A stretch of 64,000 nt of DNA from Liolophura sinensis (GCF_032854445.1 NC_088302.1:33199979-33263978); one strand, 5' to 3'. Shown: positions 45,160 to 60,537, numbered from the stretch's first letter. A program made the numbers and translations. The notes: a model not told the origin generated them from the sequence alone.

Positions 45160-45290
45160 TTATCTATTTAACTGATGTGTATTTTCCACCGTACTCGTGA
45201 AGACGCCGGTCAGCATTCGGATAAAACGTAACCCGGACATAGCCCAAAGGAATCCCACGACCGCCCGCAGGTTGCTGACAGATATGTTAA
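45160..45290 (-). mobile_element. SINE family A, diverged 3' part
   Basis: 'ttatctatttaactgatgtg', 'ccgtactcgtgaagacgcc', 'ggtcagcattcgg' and 'ccgcaggttgctgacaga' follow the complement of the family body and tail. Confidence 0.65.
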
Positions 45291-45574
45291 TCGAATGCAA
45301 CTTTTGTATACTGATTGATATAGTTTCTTTTGGCATGAACCTAGCAGTATTAACTAAATTTCCATCGTGCTTGTCATACACCTCCACAAGTATGAAGAAC
45401 TGTTAGTGTGAATGCATGTCGTGTTGTTTTCACAACTATCATTATGGGTTTACCTTCATACCTGTTTGGCTTCAGAGCTTACAATAAGAAGTATCGGCAT
45501 AAGGCTATGATCACGTGGGATTTTCTCACATCATATGGTTTCTCATGCCCCGCCCTGAAAGATTAAATTATGAC

Positions 45575-46005
45575 AGTTAAGTTTGTGTGTGTGTGCGTAT
45601 GTACGATTGGTGTGTGCGTGGAAAAGAGTGATGGGTACGTCCATGTGTGCGTGTGTGCGAAAGTGTGTACGACCGACATACGTACGTACGGATGTGTGTA
45701 ATTGATACAGTTGTATGTTTGTGCGAGAGAGTGAATAACAGTGATATGTGTGTAAGCGTGTGTGTGTGTGAGTGTGTGACTTTGCGTGCGTGTGTGCACA
45801 GGTGTGTGTGACAGATATTTGCACGTACGATTGATATTTGTGCATGCCATTGGTATGTGTGCAATGCGATTGGCATGTGTGCGTACGAATGGTATGTGTG
45901 CGTGCGATTGGTACGTGTGCGTGCGATTGACATGTGTACGACTGAAACGAGTAAGTGTAAGTGCGGGTCGTGTATGTGTGCGATTGATCTATGTGTGTTG
46001 ACTCA
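45575..46005 (+). repeat. TG-rich tract grading into a 20-bp minisatellite
   Basis: From about 45,835 the unit ATGTGTGCGTGCGATTGGT recurs at roughly 20-base steps with drift. Open frames on both strands here are repeat artefacts (His/Thr-rich on minus, Cys/Val-rich on plus). Confidence 0.8.
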
Positions 46006-46008
46006 ACA

Positions 46009-47060
46009 AATGCTCCCATCTCTCATCGATCTGGTGGACAGCAGCCAGGGTTTCACCAAATGCTCTCATCTCTCATTGGACCGGTGGACAGCAGCCAGAG
46101 TATCACCAAATGCTCTCACCTCTCATTGGACCGGTGGACAGTAGCAAGAGTATTAGCAAATGGTCCCATCTCCGATTGAACTGGTAGACAGCAGTCAGAG
46201 TATCACCAAACGCTCTCATCTCTCATTGTACTCATGGACAGCGGCCAGAGTATCACCAAAATGTTCTCATCTCAGACTGTACTGGTGGACAGCAACCAGA
46301 GTATTATTAAATGCTCCCATGTCCGATTGTACTGGTGGAGAGCAGCCAAAGTATCACCTAATGCTTCCATCATTATTGTTGTGGTGGAAAGCAGCCCAGA
46401 CTATCACCGAATGCTCTCATCTCACATTGAACTGGTGGATAGCAGCCGAGTATCACCAAATGCTCCAATCATTATTGTTGTGGTGGAAAGCAGCCAGGCT
46501 ATCACCAAATGCTCTCATTTCACATTGAACTGGTGGACAGCAGCCGGAGTATCGCCAAATGCTCCCATTATTATTGTTCTGGGTGGACATCAGCCAGACT
46601 ATCACCAAATTCTCCCATTATAATGGTTCTGGTGGATAACAGCCAAAGTATCACCAAAATGTTCCCATTATTATTGTACTGGTGGACAGCAGGCCAGATA
46701 GCATCACTGAATGCTCCCATCTCTAAGTATACTTGTGGACAGCAGCCAGAGTATCACCAAATGCTCCTTTATATCATTGCACTGATGGACAGCAGCCAGA
46801 GCATCACCAAATGCTCCTTTATATCATTGCACTGGTGGACAGCAGCCAGAGCGTCACCAGTTGCTCCTTTATATCATTGTACTGGTGGACAGCCGCCAGA
46901 GCAGCACCAAATGCTCCTTTATATCAGTGCACTGATGGACAGCAGCCAGAGCGTCACCAATTGCTCCTTTATATCATTGCACTGGTGGACAGCAGCCAGA
47001 GTGTCACCAAATGCTTATAGCACTGAGGGACAGCAGCAAGAACATCACCCAATATCACCA
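46009..47060 (+). repeat. 50-bp minisatellite, about 20 units in three variant blocks
   Basis: GGTGGACAGCAGCCAGAGTA and TCACCAAATGCTC recur exactly 50 bases apart at 46,033, 46,083 and 46,133 and onward. Block 1 (to about 46,360) carries CTCATCTCTCATTG. Block 2 (to about 46,690) mixes units with ATTATTGTTGTGGTGGAAAG. Block 3 (46,750-47,010) carries CTCCTTTATATCATTGCACTG. Since 50 is not a multiple of 3, long plus frames through it are accidental. Confidence 0.92.
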
Positions 47061-47089
47061 AATGATATGGAGGCATTTGTGTAAATGTG

Positions 47090-47915
47090 TTGGGGAACGT
47101 GTGTGATGAATGAGTCTGTGTATGCGTGTGTATGTTTTTGGAATGGATGAGTATTTTTTTAACAATTACATTACATTACATTACTAGCAGCACTGTATTT
47201 CTCTGTTGAGAGTGAAAGTTATTCGCGTTATGGACATAATGCCAAAGAGTAACATAACACAGAAAATTTACCACCGTTAGCTGTTGGTCTTCAAGACGAG
47301 TTTCACGGTTTGACTGTACAAAAAGGTACCGAAGAAGTCACGTCATGAAAAGAAATATTACTTCATCAAATAAATGTTTTTGTATTTTACTTTTACGTAA
47401 TTTCGTGAACTGTGATATTTTCAGCCGTTCTTAGGAAATTAAATTACACCAATGGACGTTACCTACGCACCGAAATTTGAGAATGAAATCTGTCTGTCGA
47501 AAATCTGTCTGAGGTCAGTTAAATTTCAGCACCTGGTAAATCGTTAGAGGAAGGGAGAGAAATCTTGTGCTAAAGGGACAAAACTTTTGTAGTACTTTTA
47601 CAAGAGGTGCCACTGTACGTGCTAAGGAGAACAGATTCTTAATCTACCCCGAATACTTCATCAAATGTTTCCTGTCCTGCAATGTTGATAAAATAAAGTT
47701 GAGATATTTGCTTATTACACAGAGCAAAAAGTAAAAAGAATAAACGGTGCGCGACTGTGGCTTAACGCTGTGGCAATAAAGGTAAAATTTACTCAGAAAG
47801 AATTCAATCTCAAGCTTTAATAGTTTCAAATACCAAAAAGCATATGATGCCGTTAGAGGAAACTCTCAATGGAAATGTCCCCTCAATGACATTTTCTAAT
47901 TTTCGTATTAAATAT
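47090..47915. other. Anonymous intergenic sequence
   Basis: Contains a short ATTAC microsatellite near 47,164-47,183 and nothing else recognisable. Confidence 0.5.
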
Positions 47916-47917
47916 AT

Positions 47918-48159
47918 TTTATTTATTTATTCATTTGGTGTTTTACAGTGTGTTTAAGAATATTTCACTTGAGAATTCCCGGAAGAGCCCGGAAGAAACT
48001 CACGACTATCCGCAGGTTGCTGACTGACTTTCCCATGACTCGGTCGGAGAGGAGGTCAGCATCAACTGTACTTGAACTCACAGCGACCACATTGGTGTGA
48101 GGTTCCTGGGTCATTGCGCCGTGCTGGCGTGCAGAAAGCCCTCTGCCACGGAGGCCCCC
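47918..48159 (-). mobile_element. SINE family A, nearly full length
   Basis: Tail complement ATTTATTTATTCATTTGGTG, body GGTTGCTGACTGACTTTCCC, B-box complement TTGAACTCACAGCGACC, head complement CCACGGAGGCCCCC. A block of the body around 47,970-48,000 is shortened. Confidence 0.88.
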
Positions 48160-48523
48160 GTATGTCTTGATGTATTAAATATATTGCGATAAATGTGAAA
48201 CCCATTTTATTCTTCATGGTATTGTGGATGTCAACAGGATACTTCCTATACATAGATGTGTATATTGAAAAAGATTAATAGCTACCCTATCACACCTAAC
48301 ACGCGACTAAAAGGCAGGCCAGCTGACAGACTGACGGACACGGTAAGCAAATTATAGAGTTATCAGTTGCAGCTAAAAATCGAAAATGTAGCTATGATAC
48401 TGTGAACTATCCTCTCTTGAACAACAATGTATCTCCTGATGTCTGGTTACCACAAATGCATCGTGTCCGATTTTAAAGAACTTCTTGTAGTGACAAATGG
48501 GAATTCGTCCTCGGGTGCATGCT

Positions 48524-48738
48524 CAGCAGTGAGGTTAATTGTTCGACTGACTTACTTGAGTCAGAATAAAACTGAGAGACAAGATGCCTGTGAAAAATTA
48601 GAGAGATGTGAGTTTTTATTTTATCGGAAGAAAATGTAAGGTTTGTGGAGAAATTCATAGAAAATAAAAGATTACATGAACAAAAATTTTAAGCGTATAT
48701 ATAATATTATATAACTTGGAGTTATCATATCTTTATAG
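48524..48738 (+). repeat. 215-bp direct repeat, copy 1
   Basis: Nearly identical to 49,327-49,541, offset exactly 803 bases, with about ten differences. Confidence 0.95.
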
Positions 48739-49326
48739 ATGGGAAAATAATAATATAGCCTGTCGCTAAGGCCATTGGAGCTACACATTCATTGTAATAA
48801 CTCAGTATTTTTAATCCTTTGTGCCCCACGGTACAGCATGCATTCCAGCCGACACAGGATATCAGGAGTTCTAATGCCAACAGTGGTTGCACATTTTTAG
48901 TGGTTAACATGAATTATGGAGAAAATCATTAGAACACACAAAGTACAAGATTTGTTTGCTAACATTTTATACAGCTATATATATCAGATAAGTTTCCGAA
49001 TATAGTGAGTATGCACGGATGATGGCCTATATATGTATACCTCCACTCAAAGCTCAACGCAGCCAAAAGTCTTTATGTGGTGTCCACGTTGTCGATCCGA
49101 TTTGACGTGCCACGTCTTAGGTGCCAGAATATCGTAAAATTTCTTTGAGGGATAAGCACCTACCGGTACATGTACAGGTGTTTATGGTTTTGCCCTCCTA
49201 ACAAGTGTTCCAACAAGGCCCAGTAATAAAATAACGATACAATTCATAAGACAAAACGATATTTCAAAAACGAAGTTCTATACTTCTGACGGGGAGGGAA
49301 ATTAGATCATGTTTTTAGAAATTGTT

Positions 49327-49541
49327 CAGCAGTGAGATTAATTGTTCGACTTACTTACTTGAGTGAGAATAAAATTGAGAGACAAGATGCCTGTGAAAAA
49401 TTAGAGCGATGTGAGTTTTTATTTTATCGGAAGAAAATGTAAGGTTTGTGGGGAAATTCATAGAAAATAAAAGATTACATGAACAAAAATTTTCCGCGTA
49501 TATATAATATTATATAACTTGGAGTTATCATATCTTTATAA
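49327..49541 (+). repeat. 215-bp direct repeat, copy 2
   Basis: Shares TTTTTATTTTATCGGAAGAA and TATATAATATTATATAACTT with copy 1. The high identity makes this the most recent duplication I see in the window. Confidence 0.95.
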
Positions 49542-50199
49542 AAGGAAAAATGGAAAAAAGATGAACACTGATTGGACTTTTTATAAACGAATATTTTAGC
49601 TGGCTGTACTGTACTTCACTGGTTATTCCCTAGAGGATTTTTAGTAGACAACCTGATAATACACCTGAACGACAGTGGGGCGGGGGTGGTGGGTGGTTCC
49701 CATCTCTTTGCAATGAGTTCTTTCACAAAGTCAAACGAAAAAATCTGGTATAGCTTTCTGAATCAGGTTGTATGTCCATATAACAACTGTCTTTCATCAT
49801 TTTTACGGTGGTATTTGGTCATGGCAACATCAGTGAGGTCAACGTGTATTGCCTTAGTTTTCCTCACTTCAGTATTTACTCTGCATCACTATTGAATAGG
49901 TCGAGTTTACTGAGCACTTCAAACACGTCCCATTTACCAACAGATCATATGCGCTCTCCAGTTTCTCGAAATTATGCAAACCGCTAAGACCGCCAATAAA
50001 GCCAAACCTTTCAAGTTTATCCTAATCTTAAATATTTGGTCTAGTGAACAGAATTAGTCATCACAAATATGCCATTCTGCTGTGGTTTAAAGTATTGGGC
50101 ATCTTGTTTGAGTTCCACTAGAGAATTTTACCCAGGAACTTTGTCCTGAAAACAATACCATCTAATGACAACCCACATGGATGTACAGCATACACATAT

Positions 50200-50875
50200 T
50201 TGCATTGAAGGGCAGAATGGCACAAGAGTTTTGAATGTGCAAGTTCAAATATTGTAGATTGAAATATTCCAAAATATTGGCCTTAATTAGGTCACTGTTT
50301 AAGATAACATGTGGAGTGCGTCAATTAATAAGGTTCTTGCTCTGGATATAAATGAGGGCAAAGGATGAAAACATTTCACTCTGTTTTATCTCCGAAGTGA
50401 ACCCTACGGCAGGACATTGGTTAGGTTGAGGATGATATTAAGCTGTTTGGGCTTGCCTACTACACGATGGATATGTTCTTAATAGTTTCATTTCAAATCA
50501 TATTTCAAGGTACGTATATTTTTTAACATTACTTTTAATTACTTTTTCCTAAGTTTTCCGAAGACACCAGCCATTAATTGCAGCTTAAAATCGTACCCAT
50601 GAACATTAATGGCACTATGCTCTGTAAGTATTCACTAGTCTCTACTTCCGGATAACTCGGGGCAGAGGTCAAATAAGCACAGTACAGTTTTAATATCACT
50701 ACGGTGTTTATGTGTCGAACAGTTACATTAAGATCGTAACTGATATGTCTTGATACTCTATCTTGCCTTATACCATGAAAGTTCTTATACAAAATATCGA
50801 CCATTTCAATACTTTACTCATAAAGCACTGTAGACTATGTGCTGCATTTGACACACATGGTTCTTACACACGTAT
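50200..50875. other. Anonymous intergenic sequence
   Basis: No recognised feature. Confidence 0.5.
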
Positions 50876-50876
50876 G

Positions 50877-51262
50877 TCTTTCTGAAGACCGGCCCGGATA
50901 GCACAGTTGGTAGAGCGTCCGCTTCGGGACCGGTAGATCCAGGATCAATCCTTGATCGAGTCAAACCTAAGACTTTAAAAGAGGAAGTTGTAACTTCCTC
51001 GCTTGGCGTTCAGCATGAAGGGGATAGTGCTACGACTCGTTGACCCGTATCAGTATAATGGCTCGGGCGGGGCGGCTTACTTGCCTTCGGTAAGTCGTCT
51101 CAGTGATGCAGCACTAAATAAAAGAGCGGTGGAAATCCGTCCTGCAACAAGGAGGCACATTACACGTGCATGCACCCTAATGATTCCTTCGTCGTCATAT
51201 GACTGAAAAATTGTTGAGTACGACGTTAAACCCAAAGCACTCACTCACTCACTCTTTCTGAA
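50877..51262 (+). mobile_element. Full-length SINE, family B, with 10-bp target duplication
   Basis: Body 50,887-51,252. A box TAGCACAGTTGG at 50,899-50,910 and B-box-like GGATCAATCC at 50,942-50,951, 43 bases apart as in tRNA genes. The body includes TTGGCGTTCAGCATGAAGG and ends GTACGACGTTAAACCC plus (CACT)n. TCTTTCTGAA at 50,877-50,886 and 51,253-51,262 is the duplication. Confidence 0.93.
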
Positions 51263-51264
51263 AA

Positions 51265-52255
51265 CTGCTGACGACGTCCAGGTAATTTTTCCTTTACAAC
51301 TACATTTATGTATTTTTTCAATAGATTGTATTGTTAATTTCATTAATAAAACTGATCTTTAGGAATTTGACGTTGGATTTTGTTTCACGGGCTGACAGCT
51401 TGAACTGTGATTTTGATACTTCTCATGTTATTACCCACATTGGCATGACCTAGAATACCTTGGTATCCTTAATTTTGTTATATAGTAATCTGGATCAGTG
51501 CTTCATTACGCGTTCACATAAGTATACATCATTGAATACATTGGCTCTACACGTTGTATTTAATCTTCTTTATATAGTATCAATCATTCGACTCCAAAAG
51601 AATTCTAGCCAGATAAACATTAAGCCAAGTATGGAAATCTCAATTCCTGTCGTCATTCGGTAAATTAATATCCACGGTCAAATTCAAAAACACCACAGAC
51701 ATTGGTGCGTTACAATCTCTAATAATATATATGTATACACGTTACACGGAAGATTTCACCTGGAAGCAAAAGTAGTCAGTAGTTTCCATGCAGTGATGTT
51801 GGAAGGACATACGTGAGTGATGTCAAGTGCGTCAAGTCCATTAGTCCTCATCATAAGTACGCTCAAGAAAGGCAATCTGATCGTGGTAGACATGTGATAC
51901 GGAAACCACAACTTCTCATTATTGCCATCTATCTGGTATTGTTGTTACTTCTAGCTCAAAATAACTTACAATCCTTAAATTTATATTAACTCTCAAGCCA
52001 GTTACCTCTAGCCGAAAATGGTCTATGATGGAGCATATAGCTGTCCCTGAGTAAACGGGTGGGTTTCTCTTAACCATTCTGGGCAGTTTTGAAACCATTA
52101 CCTTAACGTTTCGCTTGATAAGTGTTATACATTTGTCCAGTTTAATGTGTCATATTTAGTTATAGGTCTCCCTCTTCCACATTGAAACTTATATTGCATG
52201 TCATACTATTGGCCTGCAAACTGCGAGTGGTCATAAGATTAACCGAGGTTCTGAT
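51265..52255. other. Anonymous sequence upstream of the channel gene
   Basis: A first non-coding or signal-peptide exon of the channel could lie here; I could not identify it or a promoter. Confidence 0.45.
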
Positions 52256-52257
52256 CT

Positions 52258-52345
52258 GTTTTCTCTCAATTTAATGCTTGCCGCCGTCGTAAATGTGAAA
52301 TATTCATGAGTGCAATGTACAGCTCCAGTCAAATACATAAATATT
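52258..52345 (+). mobile_element. SINE family A, tail-only copy
   Basis: TTGCCGCCGTCGTAAATGTG, AAATATTCATGAGTGCAATG, then AAATACATAAAT. Confidence 0.7.
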
Positions 52346-52434
52346 GTGGGTTATTGTACCTTAGATGGTAAAACTGACTTCTAATTTTTGTGTATCGTTG
52401 GACTTGTTAAAATCGTATAATTAAATACCCCATA

Positions 52435-55748
<3,314 letters not shown>

Positions 55749-55749
55749 T

Positions 55750-56870
55750 GTGATGTACATGGTTATACGGCATGTGACATGAAACCCCACGGAAAATTCC
55801 GTCACACCCATTTTCTGATAACATTGTACAACTGGAAAAATTTTTATTAACATCACATTTTGCAGTTATGGTTGACAAATATCTGTTTCGTCGCTTAAAA
55901 TAAAACAAAACGAAGTAAAATCCAATAAGCTAATCATTATTAGCCTATATTTAACATCCGTACCGTCACATTGTTACAAGATGAGCAACCAATGGCGTAA
56001 TCAATCTGATATATTACACTATTGTTACTGATTACTTAGTTTGTGCTCATTATGGAATAAAATTTATTTACCTCTATGCTAATGTATGGGTGTAAACAAA
56101 ATTTAACCTATAGATAGCATCTGTAGAATTTAGACCCAGGCTCGGTTGTCCCTGGATTAGTGATCTTAGGTATTGGTTGTCCATGTAGATCAAAAAGTTG
56201 ACTAGCTAAATCTGGTGTTCGAATCCACTTGCCACTGATTTTGGATTTAAGTCAGGGTATTGCAAGGAACCTGGTGAAGGACGGTGATTTCCTTCGGGCT
56301 GTGCCTTGATTACCGCCCCAACCTTCCTTTTTTGCATCCCCCGCAGTACGTTTCTACGCACGAATCATACAGATATTCATGATTTCACGTGTTAATAATA
56401 CGTTCTTAAATTTAGCTAAAACTTGTAGTCGATTTTGGTAACCATGGTAACGAAAGTGTGATAAGAAGAATACGATATACCTCGTAGCCACAATTCCTTG
56501 ATTTATAAGAAAAAATGGATAGTACAGATGGATTTATTTATGTCGGGTTCAAAGATATTCGACAGCAGCCAAGAATATGGTAGGATGAAAATAGGCAGCC
56601 TACGGCTTCTCACCCAACACGGATTTTCAACACATCATCTGACGAGTATAATATCGCTCCATAATGTACGTAACAATTCTCAATAAGTTAATAGTATTTA
56701 CCACCAATCAAGCCTTAAGAGAAACCATGGGTACTTTGGCACTTTAAGCTGTCAGCTAAAGTCTTGTGAATGAGACCACGCAACAGAAGCATTTGTGTAA
56801 CGCCTTGTTAGCACACCATCATCTACGATATATGACAAAATAAATGACTATACCATGAAGAACAAAACCA
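55750..56870. other. 3' flank of the channel gene
   Basis: AATAAA occurs at about 55,899 and GGAATAAAAT at 56,054, either usable as a poly-A signal. Nothing else recognised. Confidence 0.45.
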
Positions 56871-56872
56871 GA

Positions 56873-57005
56873 GTTGGCTCAACAGTGTGATTGTTAGAAA
56901 CTAATCACACATAACCGTTGAAATTCGGTCTGTTGTCAATTTATTTCAGTAGGAATCCATTCTCTCGGTTCCTGTAAGTGCTTAAATAGTAGCAATTTAC
57001 ACACC
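56873..57005 (+). repeat. Palindrome-cored repeat (family P), copy 5
   Basis: CAACAGTGTGATTGTTAGAA, CTAATCACACATAACCGTTG, then GTCTGTTGTCAATTTATT and TAGCAATTTACACACC (as at 8.68 kb). Confidence 0.7.
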
Positions 57006-57271
57006 GTTTCACTATGATTTAAAAAACAGATTTGGGTAAAAAAAAGTGCATTGATGTTAACCACAACTACTACCATCACCACATTTAATAAACAGTCACA
57101 TGATAAGCCATTGTAGAACTCAGCAGGATTTACTGAAATAACAGAAAATGGCGTTGTGGTTTAGAGTCCATATTCCTGTAAGTACCTGGGTTGTCTGTTT
57201 CGTCTCGAGCGTCTGGTAGTTACGACAGGTTTATGTTGTGGATTTGGAGCACAGTTCCTTGTTGATTCTGA

Positions 57272-57925
57272 AGTTAGGTCTTCCACTTGTAAATGTGATT
57301 CTTTAGGTTGTGTGTTTTTGCGCTCTGGTGAGGCTTAGACAAATCTATTTTCAACTTGTAACCTCGATGTGGACGTTTTACACGAATCCAGTCACCAGAT
57401 TTAAATTGCGACTGTTTTGCATTTCGCTTTGCATCCGTGTAACCTTTAACCTTGTCTTGTTTCTTGGCAACATGCTTTGCGATTTGCTTTAGGTCAGATG
57501 ATGAGTTAAACGTGTCCTTATTCGGTGACTTAAGCATTTCAAATGACAATCTTGGTTTGCGGGTGATTATCAGTTGCACTAATGATTTCTGAGTAACTGC
57601 GTGCGGCGTTGCACGGTAGTTTTGCGAAAGGAGGCGGAAACATTGTGCAAGGGTTTTCCCCTCTCGGACGTCAGATTTGAGTCCTTCCTTCAAAACTCTG
57701 TTGAATATCTCAACTGCTCCGTTGCTTTGAGGATTGCAGAGAGATGTCAGATGGTGTTGGGTTCAGTGTCTGGGCAGAAACGTTTTAAATTTATCGGAAG
57801 TGAATTGGGCACAATTATCAGAAATAACAAAATCCGGTAATCCCCAACGAGCAAAGAGATCTCCCAAGATACGAATAACTGCATCTGAAGTTATTCTCTC
57901 AGTCACAGTACCTCCAAGCCACTAG
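57272..57925 (-). pseudogene. Ty3/Gypsy-type integrase fragment
   Basis: Retrotransposon integrase that joins cDNA to the chromosome. Minus strand: core with LFARWGLPDFVISDN (catalytic Asp) near 57.83 kb, then NGAVEIFNRVLKEGL with the catalytic Glu near 57.70 kb, then a clean 139-codon frame (57,274-57,693) carrying NYRATPHAVTQKS and the C-terminal GDWIRVKRPHRGYKL module. A frameshift or short deletion lies between the Asp and Glu blocks ('tttctgcccagacactgaac'). No reverse transcriptase, gag or LTR found. Confidence 0.85.
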
Positions 57926-57929
57926 GAAT

Positions 57930-58260
57930 GGAGATTTCAAAGTCGATATTCTGTTCTAGCCGGGACAAACGTACACGCTTGTACAGTCATGTGATTACAA
58001 AGGTTAATACGAAATCATAACTGACAATTACACCGAACATACGAGAGTAGGACATTACAGGCAGTTGTGCGTTGTCAATTTCCGTCATCATGGAAGGTTT
58101 GACTTGCAGGTCAAATAATGTTGGAAGCAGGCCTAAGAGATATCTGCTGAAGGAAAAAGCAAGCGAAATTACGGCTGCTGGCTCTTGAACTATTCCTCAT
58201 TTGTATAACTGCGATGTAGTTCAGATGTCCGGTGTAAATTAAAATGTTTTTGGAATGTGG
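57930..58260. other. No recognisable feature
   Basis: Upstream integrase sequence fades out here. Confidence 0.45.
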
Positions 58261-58264
58261 GAAT

Positions 58265-59445
58265 TTTCATATTAAATACATCTGTTTGATGTGTTATGCG
58301 ATGAATGTAAAACCCATTTGAGTCTGCATGTTGTTGTGGGCGATTGTCAACAGAATATTTCTACATGGATGTGTATATTCGAAAACAAAAATGGCTGCCC
58401 CGCCAAACCGGAAACAAAAATAGTGCAAATTAATAATAGGCCTACGTACGGCATCCTAGGAAAAGTTCATGTCGGTTTGCACTCAGACCGCCCGATAAAT
58501 GAAAGGCCCCTGACCAATTTTAGCGTAACCGAGAAAAACCTATGAAATTTGCCAAATTTTCTAATAGGTTCTATCCTAGTATTTGTATCACTCGTTCTAC
58601 CGTGTGTTTGTCATAATACTCCACTGTCTGCTGCATTAAATCATCGACCTACGGGAGACGGTCCTGATTCTGCTGCATATGTCGGCCATTGTAAATACAA
58701 GCATTTTCTATCAGCTTTGCTAGCAACGTAGAGAGAGAAGTCAGTTCCATTCCCACCAACAAGAAACACTATGTATTGATATATCAATAAATGATTTGTC
58801 CGTATCAATAATTTATTTATCGATATCGAGGTACTGTGTACCCACATTTAACATGCGCGGCATACGTTCCAAAAAGCACTTCCAAAAAAGTTCGATTACT
58901 ACTCGATCCCATTTATGATGTACTAGCAAGGAATCATTTCACAAGGTCAAATGCGATCATTTAATGTCAGACTTTCAAAGAGAGTGGAAAGGCTAGAGCT
59001 GTCTGTACCAGGTTGTATGTCGGTTCAACAATTGTTTTTCGTTATTTTTTACAGTGTTGTGACACAAAAACTCCTGGTCATGATGCCGTCTGTACGGTCA
59101 ACATGTACGAACAAACGTGCTGCAGAAATCTGGCTCATTTCAATATTGACTCCGCATCACGAGTCAATATTGACGAGTTTACTGAGCACTTCGTATATGA
59201 CCTATTTCTCGACAGATCCTATTCGCTCTCCAGCAATATAATTCTAGAAATTCTACTGGCCGCTAAGACCACCAATAAAGCCATATCTTTCAGGTTTACC
59301 CTGATCTTAAATATTTGGTTTAGTGAACAGAAGTATTCACCACAATTGTGTCAATTGCTATGTTTCAAAGCATCGGGCAACTTGTTTGATTTCTGCTATA
59401 GAACTTTACACTGGAATTTTGCCCTGAAAACAATATAATCTAAAT
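58265..59445 (+). repeat. Paralogous segment S1, downstream copy
   Basis: Partner of 48,165-50,195 in the same orientation. Within it 59,013-59,438 is open for 141 codons, but the upstream copy has stops and indels throughout, so coding is not supported. Confidence 0.7.
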
Positions 59446-59653
59446 GTGACCCAAATGTATGCACCACTGAGATGGTCGTGGTGTATCTCTGTGTGTTTTA
59501 TAATTATTCAGTGATGTACAACCTTCTCTTTTTGTCTGCTGCCATATCGGGTTTCCTTGTAGAGGTTTCTCTAAATACAAAATACAGCGAATACATAACA
59601 CTATTGGGATCATTCGATTTAAAGCCCATACATGAACCATACATAAATTTGTC

Positions 59654-59817
59654 CGGGGGCCTCCGTGGCCTAGTGGTTAGCGTGCTAACGCACCACAGTA
59701 AACTATGAGCCTCTTAATAAACGTCCAGACCATGCCGGCTTCCTCTTCAGTCGTACGTGAGAAGGTCTGTCAGCAGTCTATGGATGGTCATGAGTTTCGG
59801 CGTTAAGCAAGAATCAA
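59654..59817 (+). mobile_element. SINE family A, diverged and shortened
   Basis: Head GGGGGCCTCCGTGGCCTAGT, body GTCGTACGTGAGAAGGTCTG, and end 'ggcgttaagcaagaatcaaa'. Internal losses in both head and tail. Confidence 0.8.
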
Positions 59818-59821
59818 AGAA

Positions 59822-59822
59822 A

Positions 59823-59853
<31 letters not shown>

Positions 59854-59872
59854 TAGATAGATAGATAGATAC
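59822..59872. repeat. TA then GATA microsatellite
   Basis: About 14 TA units followed by 5 GATA units, directly after the SINE tail. Confidence 0.95.
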
Positions 59873-60004
59873 AGTCTTATTGTGGTCAATTAATTGCAAG
59901 AATAATATGGCTTCGATTTTGCACGTGCTATACATTTTATATGCCCGGTTCTTTTCCATGCTGTATAATATGGCTCGGATATCTGTCACATATATTATAT
60001 AATA

Positions 60005-60140
60005 GTGGAGCACTGAGATATTAAACCAAGACCAGAGACGTGTGATGGTTAGCAAATGGCCACACGAACCCGGTGTGGACTCAATCAAATTACCTAATTT
60101 AGGATTTTATTCTCATTGTTAATGTAAATGGTTAAATAGC
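60005..60140 (+). repeat. Palindrome-cored repeat (family P), copy 6
   Basis: GACGTGTGATGGTTAGCAAA then TGGCCACACGAACCCGGTGT. Confidence 0.7.
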
Positions 60141-60429
60141 ATCCTAATTCGCCTAATTTAACCTCAAATATTAGTAGTGTTGAAAACAAAGAATAACAAT
60201 TCTCTCCCATTCTTTTTTATGAAGTAATGACATGAATACGTTTTTCATTAGATCGACTAACGTGTGAATAAATAGGAGTATCACCCCTGTACCTAGTTAA
60301 AATAACTTTTAGCTCTTTCAAAAGAAGTAGTTTCATGCCTCTACATGTATTTATATGTAAAATCATCCTTAATCCCATGGAATTTTAATGATTCCAAGGA
60401 CTATTGTATGAAGTCCCGAATAATTACAG

Positions 60430-60535
60430 ATGTCGTACGACAAGTGAGCATACGCAAGCGGCTGTATTTCATCATTACGCGTGACCATTTGCCAACTATG
60501 ACACAGACATCGCTACTTTGGTTTTACTCTTGATG
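60430..60535 (-). repeat. Palindrome-cored repeat (family P), copy 7
   Basis: On minus: TCTGTGTCATAGTTGGCAAA then TGGTCACGCGTAATGATGAA and ATACAGCCGCTTGCG. Confidence 0.7.
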
Positions 60536-60537
60536 CT

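Larger units (their letters stand above)
48165..50195 (+). repeat. Paralogous segment S1, upstream copy
   Basis: Parts match 58,265-59,445 in the same order: 'aatgtgaaacccatttt...gtcaacagga' at 48.19 kb with 58.30 kb; 'gttgtatgtccatataacaa' with 'gttgtatgtcggttcaacaa'; 'gagtttactgagcacttc'; and a 250-base block from 'ccgctaagaccgccaataaa' (49.98 kb) to 'gtcctgaaaacaatacc'. It also contains an internal 215-bp duplication. Confidence 0.7.

Noticed and set aside
45543-46019. His/Thr-rich minus frames of 95-158 codons
   Set aside because: Translation of TG-rich tandem sequence; three overlapping frames are open.
46509-47084. Long plus open frames (up to 191 codons) in the 50-bp repeat
   Set aside because: The unit length is not divisible by three and several frames are open at once; an artefact of a repeat poor in stop codons.
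50887-50960. tRNA gene
   Set aside because: Good A and B boxes, but it is the head of a SINE with target duplications and no complete cloverleaf; the same applies to all family A heads.
59013-59438. 141-codon plus frame
   Set aside because: The paralogous segment at 49.7-50.2 kb is full of stops and indels in this frame, so no sign of constraint.
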